From a virus, in the IMG/VR virus record IMGVR_UViG_3300025128_000015, positions 124,001 to 188,000 of that record: 64,000 bases of DNA; one strand, given 5' to 3'. Made by a program: the position numbers and the translations under genes. Under the pieces are notes generated by a model. That model had not been told where the DNA came from. It did no database searches and worked only from the letters and a program-made list of their open reading frames with translations. Within the stretch, counting starts at the first letter, position 1; each line of letters starts with the position of its first letter. Positions 59,301 through 64,000 of the stretch are shown here, piece by piece.

Positions 59301-62300
59301 AAATATAATTCTGGTGTTGGTCTAGGATTTAAGCCAAATAGCACTAGGGCTGTTGTTGAGAACTTCGTTTTCACTTCTAAACTACAACCTCCAGAGGTTA
59401 TGAATAGTTCTGATCAGATTGAGATTAGGAATTTTGATCAAGATATCTTTTCAAAAACACAAAGACCAACAACTTATTTTGCAGCCATTGAAAAAAGCCC
59501 GTATCAAATTGTTTCAGATCAAATGCTGAATATGTTCTCTACAATACTAGAATTTAATAGTATTATTGGTCATCCTGTTCATAGATATCGTCTAGAATAC
59601 AAGCAACTAAATAAATTAAGAAACTTATTCTTCCAGAGAGTTGGAAAGTCCGTTGATTTTGATAGATTTTTAGAATTCTATAAATGGGTTGACTTTACAA
59701 TTAACAAAATGCTAGAAAGTATTGTACCTGTTTCGGCCAATATTTCTGGCGATATCAGAACGGTTGTTGAAAGTCATATACTTGAAAGAAATAAATATAA
59801 ACATCCGTTTGTTAGATACATTGATATTGAGTTTGAGCCAGAGTTTAAGCCTCTGCCACCTCATCATGGTCTAAATTCTATTGTTGGCGACTTGCCTCCA
59901 GGATATCAAAAATATTCTAAACAAACTCAAGGTGGTTCTTCCGACCCGACGACAGAAACTACGAAACACGCTATGTTAGCTCCTCCTGACGGACCAATCA
60001 ATCAAACAACAAGCTATTATGTCAATCCTGAAAAGGGAGCTAAGACACTTAGAAACCACGAAATTAGCGCATTAAATAGAAATACAATAGGCAACACAAT
60101 TGTTGATACTAATAGGGAAGTCCTAAGAAAGAGCATAATGTCGACTCTTTATAATAGAAGGTTATCCCCTGGACTCTCTGCCGGAGTAGAATTTTCTATT
60201 GAGCAAGGAAATAACCAACACAAGAACAAGAAAATTAATTTTGAGAAAGATGTCCTGCCATTTAGAAGTAGAGTAGAAGCCAATAGTGATTATGTTAGTA
60301 TTGCGGCCGCAGACTTAAATCCGGATTACGGACTTCAAGATGTTGTCATACATCGTCAAGAAAAGGAAAGATACAGTGGAAAAGCTCAAGTCTTGCAAAA
60401 TGATGGGGCTGGTAATTTTTCTGAAGAAGAGTCAGTATCTAAATTAGATATCGTTGCTCCTTTTACAATTTATAAACATAATAACAATACAAATAGTGTC
60501 GTTAGCACCAACTTTAAAGCAAATCACGAGTTTACCAATCTGCATCGCGATACATATACCACAGAAGTACCGTTGCAAAGTCCATTTACTAATGAACATG
60601 TTGGTGGTTTAAATTATCGCCACACTCCAATTAACGTTATTAATACAACAAAATCTGAAGCAGATAATGAATTGAATAGAGCAGAGGGCTGGAGAATACG
60701 TTTTAGTAGTAATACTGCAAAAATATACGGACCAGGTGGTGATGGTCCTCATAAGCCAAGGTCTTCTTTCTATCGTGAAGAAATGGTTAAGCGACCTGTC
60801 AATATTAAGAATATTAAAACAGTCACTTCTTCATTTAACGGACAAAGAATACTTGGAAACTACCATCACAATTATGAGCTTGTACAAACTGTTGGCTCTG
60901 ATGTTAACAATCTTTGGTTTGTACATCATACAGGTAATTTGCCAAGCTCCGGTTCTGATTCAAAGTCTATTGTTTTCAGTGATTTACAAGATTATAAAGT
61001 CGACGAGAGAACTACATTAAGAGATCTTTCGACAAGACAAAAAACTGTTATCAATGATAGATTCTCAGCCCCAGGTGGACCAGAAGTTAATTCTCTTGGC
61101 TTCTTAGATGAGGCTTCTAGAACATACAGTGTATACAATAATCTAAACTACAGAAACTTATCGGTCAGGCAACCTCTAAAAACGCTTCTAAGCGAAGCTG
61201 AAGGCAAATACATAGGAAACCCTGGGTTTAACCTTCGAAGAGCAGGAACAGCGTCTTTCCATGATATACACAATAATCATATGTCGGTGTTAAAGAGGCC
61301 AGGATCAACAGTATTAACATCATCAGTTTACAATAACGGTTTTGTAATTACACCGATTCCTTCTTCTGATCGCCAATATTCATGGATAACATCATCACTA
61401 AATACACATCCTATAGGTGATTCTGCTCCGTTAAGGTATGCAAATCGTAGTGGAGAAGAGAGAAAGGTTAAATCAAGCGGGTTTATCTATACTCCATCGA
61501 TCATAAACGTTAGCTCTAGTGAAATAAGCAGTTACCTGGCAGGAGGCGCACGTCGAATCGGCGGACTTGATCAAAATAAAAAGCCCACTGGCTTCCTCGC
61601 TGGTTCAAGATTATCCAGCGATTTCGTTGGGTTAAATTATCATTTAGTATCTGCGGTTACTGCAAGTGAAAATTACTTAAGCAGTTCCGGTTTTAATACA
61701 AAATTCTTGACTCCTAATGCTAGCGCAGCAAGAGATACGTTAAATACGTGGCTGCTTTCGCATAATGGACCTTATCATTATCCTTCCTTCAAACAAATTA
61801 GGACAGGTGAACATCCTGTAGCTCGACATATGCGACAAAACAATAGGATCGCAATTCAGAAGCCTGCAAGAACATTTACAGATGATCAAGGCAACTACTA
61901 TAAAGAAATGCGTCATCCACATTTTCGCTCTTTCACAGAGCCTGTTGTAACAACGCGCTACAAACCTTTGAGACATAGATTCTTATATAAGCCGGATGAT
62001 TTAAACGCACTAGAAGATAGTCGTGAAGGGCAAGGATTAAAGAACGAAGTAAAAAGAGATCCAAATCAGTTAGTCGCTGACCTAATAACATTAGAGCACA
62101 CATATGGAAACAAGCTAGCTGGATTCAGTCGTAACGAAATTGATAAATTAATTGACGTCAAAGTAAATACAGAAGATTTACCATATGATGATTTAACTGC
62201 AATTTACTTATACAACGGATTAACTGGAGACACAACACCAGTTGAGAAGTTTGTTTCATTAAACTATAAAGAAAGAGTTTGGCCAAGAGAAAAGAATGAG

Positions 62301-64000
62301 TATCTTTCAAAAACCTTCATGAGAAAGAATTACTTTGTTTCGTTTTGGCGAGAAAACAGAAATGATCGAGTAGTAACAAATCCAGTTCCACACGAATCAT
62401 GGACTAACGGAAGCGCAAAAGGTTTTTTAAACTCATTTGGAAAGTCGTGGACAGTAAAAGATCAAGGAGGCGGCACCACTGCTCCAAGACCTTGTATCGG
62501 TGACACAGGCAGCATGTGGCCATTAGACGCCAGAACATCCGACAATCTAGGCAATACATCTTTCGAGACTTCTATTACAATTAATGGACTTGGCTCAGCT
62601 GGAACAACGCATGGCACAGGAGCCATCGCCCCGATGATATCAGGTGGGCTTGGCGAATTATGGAGCATGTATCCACAGTGGAATACTATCGATAATGCAA
62701 AAGCTTCTGGAGGTACTCCGAAATCCTTCGGTGCGCAAATGAGTCCAATTTATGCCCGCCGAACGCTCGAAAATGTTTGGATTCCATCTGGTGGAAGTAA
62801 TACTTTGACATATATGTTGGCCGGTGATACAAAGTGGGAAGCTGGCGAACAAGCAGGAAAACAACCGTTCCCACAAGGAACATATGAAGATTGGGCCGAA
62901 GATTTACGACGTCAAGGCAAGGACTTCTCGTTAATACCAGAGTTTAGAATTAGTGAGCATATGGATTATTATGTCAACACAAAAGCCTCTGATTTCTTAG
63001 CAGATAATGAAGGATTCCTAACATTGACAGGTACTGCAGAAACAAACAGTGCAAACGAAAACTTTTATAAAGAATACGCTCATAGTGATTTTCTTAAGCA
63101 TTTTAATATAGTAGAAGAGCACCGAAACACAACATTTGGCAACGGCAACAAAATTCAAAGAGCGGAAGACACGTCGCTTACTTTAAAATGTAAGGCGTTG
63201 ATGAAATTTTTGCCTTATAGTGGTTTCTATCCTGTGTTGAGAACGCTAAATTTAGCTAGCCTATTTTCAGCATCGTTTTTCGAAGGCGCCTTCGTTACTG
63301 CTCAAGTTAATGGAGAGATTGCAAACAATCATTTAGGACACAAAAGATCAATTATTACTCCTTATTTTGCACCAGGTATTATGTATAATACAATAAAATC
63401 TGGTATTGCGGTAGACTATCCAGTATATACTGCAGAAAATGGTTCTATTTCTACTGTTACTGCTAGCTACGAATCTACAGCGTCTTTTAAAACTACTCAA
63501 GGAATAAATAATTATGGACTTCGCCTGAACGAAGACTTCTCAAAAAGGTTGGAATTCGAAAGTATATTAGACCCCTCAGAATTTTATCGTGGTTTATTAA
63601 TTTTGGATCAAGAGTTACATTCCTCTGCCTCTGCATCTCCCTCTTTTGGTGCCTCTAACGCTTCTTTCAGTGAAGCAAAAGACAAGAGATATAAATTGGC
63701 AATGCACAATTTCTTAGCAGAATCAATGCAGTTCTTTGTCGACAAGACAGCGATTAAATCAGAATACGGTGATTTAGATCCAAGGTTCGGCGCTATGTCA
63801 GGTACTGTTCCTTACGAAATGTTCATTATTTTAAAGAAAACAGGTTCTTTTTCAATGTATGATAGACCTCATGCTTTTGGACCACCAGTTGCGAATGCAT
63901 TCACATCATCAACCTCGTTGCAACCTTCACTTTTTACAAATGAAGTTTACGGAACTCCTAGCAATGCCGGCATAGGAAAAGCTTCAGGTTACGCTCCTTT
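56361..64000 (+). CDS. Large tail protein with LamG-like domains (partial, runs off window)
   Basis: Open from ATG 56361 to the window end, about 2546 residues without a stop. It has two concanavalin/LamG-like domains: about 154-354 (ATVEFWLKKNGFLGSL, WQHYAFTFKNTTTNN, ASIDEFRFWKTRRTA) and about 747-897 (WNLSARIRPKNHEQFY, TSVRFWHNNLTDQELQ). Between them, NNLTYIYKTKGTEQSITALL (about 574-593) is like a motif found in large phage tail proteins. Later parts are Ser/Thr/Gly-rich with many short beta strands. LamG domains commonly bind glycans, so it is a candidate host-receptor or baseplate-fibre protein. Confidence 0.8.
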   Translation, partial: MSYNSLKNLFEKDSQKIIAQTSSLGTLGNKTESEGYLKAYKVYKERVTPQIDFSKPKNWVRYGSAEQYYVDATANIYDSYPYDGSEKEKIEWHNSSSYFENYVFENEYPRTNGHIVLNNIRPSPGSGSYGSGGDPQYILTTGSMAKDNVYDLSKNRAENLFVDLSKDGATVEFWLKKNGFLGSLKTKREVIYDLWNNELVSSTAYGRLRIEMDSTRADTVFLLTAASGSAGVKLATIGTTGSHGAGFTTSKVGDDKWQHYAFTFKNTTTNNIECEMYHNGKYIETIVTGSNINAISGAISWSQNKPIVSTIGALAHRTSYALDSIAKLGHGSLSASIDEFRFWKTRRTAKEIGTNWFGQVGGGSNTDDANTKLGLYYKFNEGITTTSTIDEIILDYSGRVSNGKFVGYSAASKHRATGSAMLNSGYAKFEFKDPIIYDEHPDVGAYIAQKKLTGSMYDDTNPSYLYYTFPQWVIEDDEKGQLHKLTQIMASYFDSLHLQIAQIHKLKSVNYPSGTQKPYPFMNQLLQDKGFYISELFNNSDLIETYSNQTEDFVIKDKLHDIKNRIYQNIYNNLTYIYKTKGTEQSITALLRCLGLGDDLVKVNYYGNNNEYLFRENFRNATVKKRFLNMSDSSFTGTVYQSTGSGDSVASSFYNRLAVSHLQGGESLYDIPMTLETNVFFPKNVEGSNNVNTEMTSSIIGMHTIDTSGDFGLHSNTWSKEGFNTPASFEDAANLHILAEKHPQFKHHVRFHISGSYRGTIAMSSSWVKNVYDNEHWNLSARIRPKNHEQFYTYTNLGKVGAAATAMYTSASYELIFHGAHANLGTIEKEFTLSKDLTFNQATAFLTSSKKIYVGSHRINYTGSVINKSDVDVTSVRFWHNNLTDQELQSHIKDITNYGVESPYGNSLISLSGNSPHNDQKYMNTLSGAYVPNYKTLALHWNFENISGSGPIGGFDVFDFSSASMPSPTNAYNDFTPFIEKYNSGVGLGFKPNSTRAVVENFVFTSKLQPPEVMNSSDQIEIRNFDQDIFSKTQRPTTYFAAIEKSPYQIVSDQMLNMFSTILEFNSIIGHPVHRYRLEYKQLNKLRNLFFQRVGKSVDFDRFLEFYKWVDFTINKMLESIVPVSANISGDIRTVVESHILERNKYKHPFVRYIDIEFEPEFKPLPPHHGLNSIVGDLPPGYQKYSKQTQGGSSDPTTETTKHAMLAPPDGPINQTTSYYVNPEKGAKTLRNHEISALNRNTIGNTIVDTNREVLRKSIMSTLYNRRLSPGLSAGVEFSIEQGNNQHKNKKINFEKDVLPFRSRVEANSDYVSIAAADLNPDYGLQDVVIHRQEKERYSGKAQVLQNDGAGNFSEEESVSKLDIVAPFTIYKHNNNTNSVVSTNFKANHEFTNLHRDTYTTEVPLQSPFTNEHVGGLNYRHTPINVINTTKSEADNELNRAEGWRIRFSSNTAKIYGPGGDGPHKPRSSFYREEMVKRPVNIKNIKTVTSSFNGQRILGNYHHNYELVQTVGSDVNNLWFVHHTGNLPSSGSDSKSIVFSDLQDYKVDERTTLRDLSTRQKTVINDRFSAPGGPEVNSLGFLDEASRTYSVYNNLNYRNLSVRQPLKTLLSEAEGKYIGNPGFNLRRAGTASFHDIHNNHMSVLKRPGSTVLTSSVYNNGFVITPIPSSDRQYSWITSSLNTHPIGDSAPLRYANRSGEERKVKSSGFIYTPSIINVSSSEISSYLAGGARRIGGLDQNKKPTGFLAGSRLSSDFVGLNYHLVSAVTASENYLSSSGFNTKFLTPNASAARDTLNTWLLSHNGPYHYPSFKQIRTGEHPVARHMRQNNRIAIQKPARTFTDDQGNYYKEMRHPHFRSFTEPVVTTRYKPLRHRFLYKPDDLNALEDSREGQGLKNEVKRDPNQLVADLITLEHTYGNKLAGFSRNEIDKLIDVKVNTEDLPYDDLTAIYLYNGLTGDTTPVEKFVSLNYKERVWPREKNEYLSKTFMRKNYFVSFWRENRNDRVVTNPVPHESWTNGSAKGFLNSFGKSWTVKDQGGGTTAPRPCIGDTGSMWPLDARTSDNLGNTSFETSITINGLGSAGTTHGTGAIAPMISGGLGELWSMYPQWNTIDNAKASGGTPKSFGAQMSPIYARRTLENVWIPSGGSNTLTYMLAGDTKWEAGEQAGKQPFPQGTYEDWAEDLRRQGKDFSLIPEFRISEHMDYYVNTKASDFLADNEGFLTLTGTAETNSANENFYKEYAHSDFLKHFNIVEEHRNTTFGNGNKIQRAEDTSLTLKCKALMKFLPYSGFYPVLRTLNLASLFSASFFEGAFVTAQVNGEIANNHLGHKRSIITPYFAPGIMYNTIKSGIAVDYPVYTAENGSISTVTASYESTASFKTTQGINNYGLRLNEDFSKRLEFESILDPSEFYRGLLILDQELHSSASASPSFGASNASFSEAKDKRYKLAMHNFLAESMQFFVDKTAIKSEYGDLDPRFGAMSGTVPYEMFIILKKTGSFSMYDRPHAFGPPVANAFTSSTSLQPSLFTNEVYGTPSNAGIGKASGYAP

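Overview
The window is one stretch of a large, AT-rich (by eye roughly 35-37% GC) tailed-phage genome. It is almost fully coding, and every gene but one reads rightward. The contractile-tail (myovirus) signature is clear: a gp25-like and a gp6-like baseplate wedge protein, a gp55-like late sigma factor and a baseplate protein with a peptidoglycan-amidase domain. The relationship looks T4-like in a broad sense, but the sequence alone does not name the phage or its host. Lipoprotein-type signal peptides, an exported transglycosylase and an SsrA tag ending in YALAA suggest a Gram-negative bacterial host. This is inference.

Layout. (1) 1-16306: probable virion-interior genes. These are a partial upstream gene, a zinc-metallopeptidase-like protein, a beta-rich surface-type protein, a nucleic-acid-ligase-like/NMN-adenylyltransferase-like fusion, several very basic or acidic proteins, and a 1645-aa modular protein. 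Many carry a short amphipathic helix ending in LxE, resembling the cleaved capsid-targeting peptides of T4 internal head proteins. (2) 7884-10144 lies inside that block. It is the only stretch over 300 bases without a protein gene, and it holds a complete tmRNA gene with an encoded CCA end. A YkuK-like RNase H-fold protein, a thioesterase, a 12-cysteine microprotein and an Smr-domain protein follow. (3) 10163-18536: exported or membrane proteins (two glutaredoxin-like proteins, a lytic transglycosylase, a trypsin-like lipoprotein protease that is the only minus-strand gene) and several small proteins. (4) 18589-22084: PIN-PhoH ATPase, a second zincin and a RecB/Cas4-like nuclease. (5) 22103-35421: a continuous, translationally coupled glycan island with four glycosyltransferases, two sulfotransferases, a B12-type radical SAM enzyme, a LicD-like transferase, two FkbM methyltransferases, a membrane-anchored APS kinase, a HAD phosphatase, a sugar epimerase and a shortened UDP-glucose-dehydrogenase-like enzyme. 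(6) 35434-64000: zinc ribbon, small membrane protein, late sigma factor, then the baseplate/tail module. That module includes a 3953-aa protein and ends in a LamG-containing protein that runs off the window.

How they may work together. The island could build, activate and attach a sulfated, methylated, possibly phosphocholine- or phosphosugar-decorated glycan: APS kinase makes PAPS and the two sulfotransferases use it. The glycan would go either on the virion or on the host surface. The tmRNA, Smr and YkuK genes together look like a phage-encoded ribosome-rescue/mRNA-decay group. The sigma factor sits directly upstream of the tail operon it would be expected to transcribe. No integrase, transposon, CRISPR array or tRNA gene was seen.
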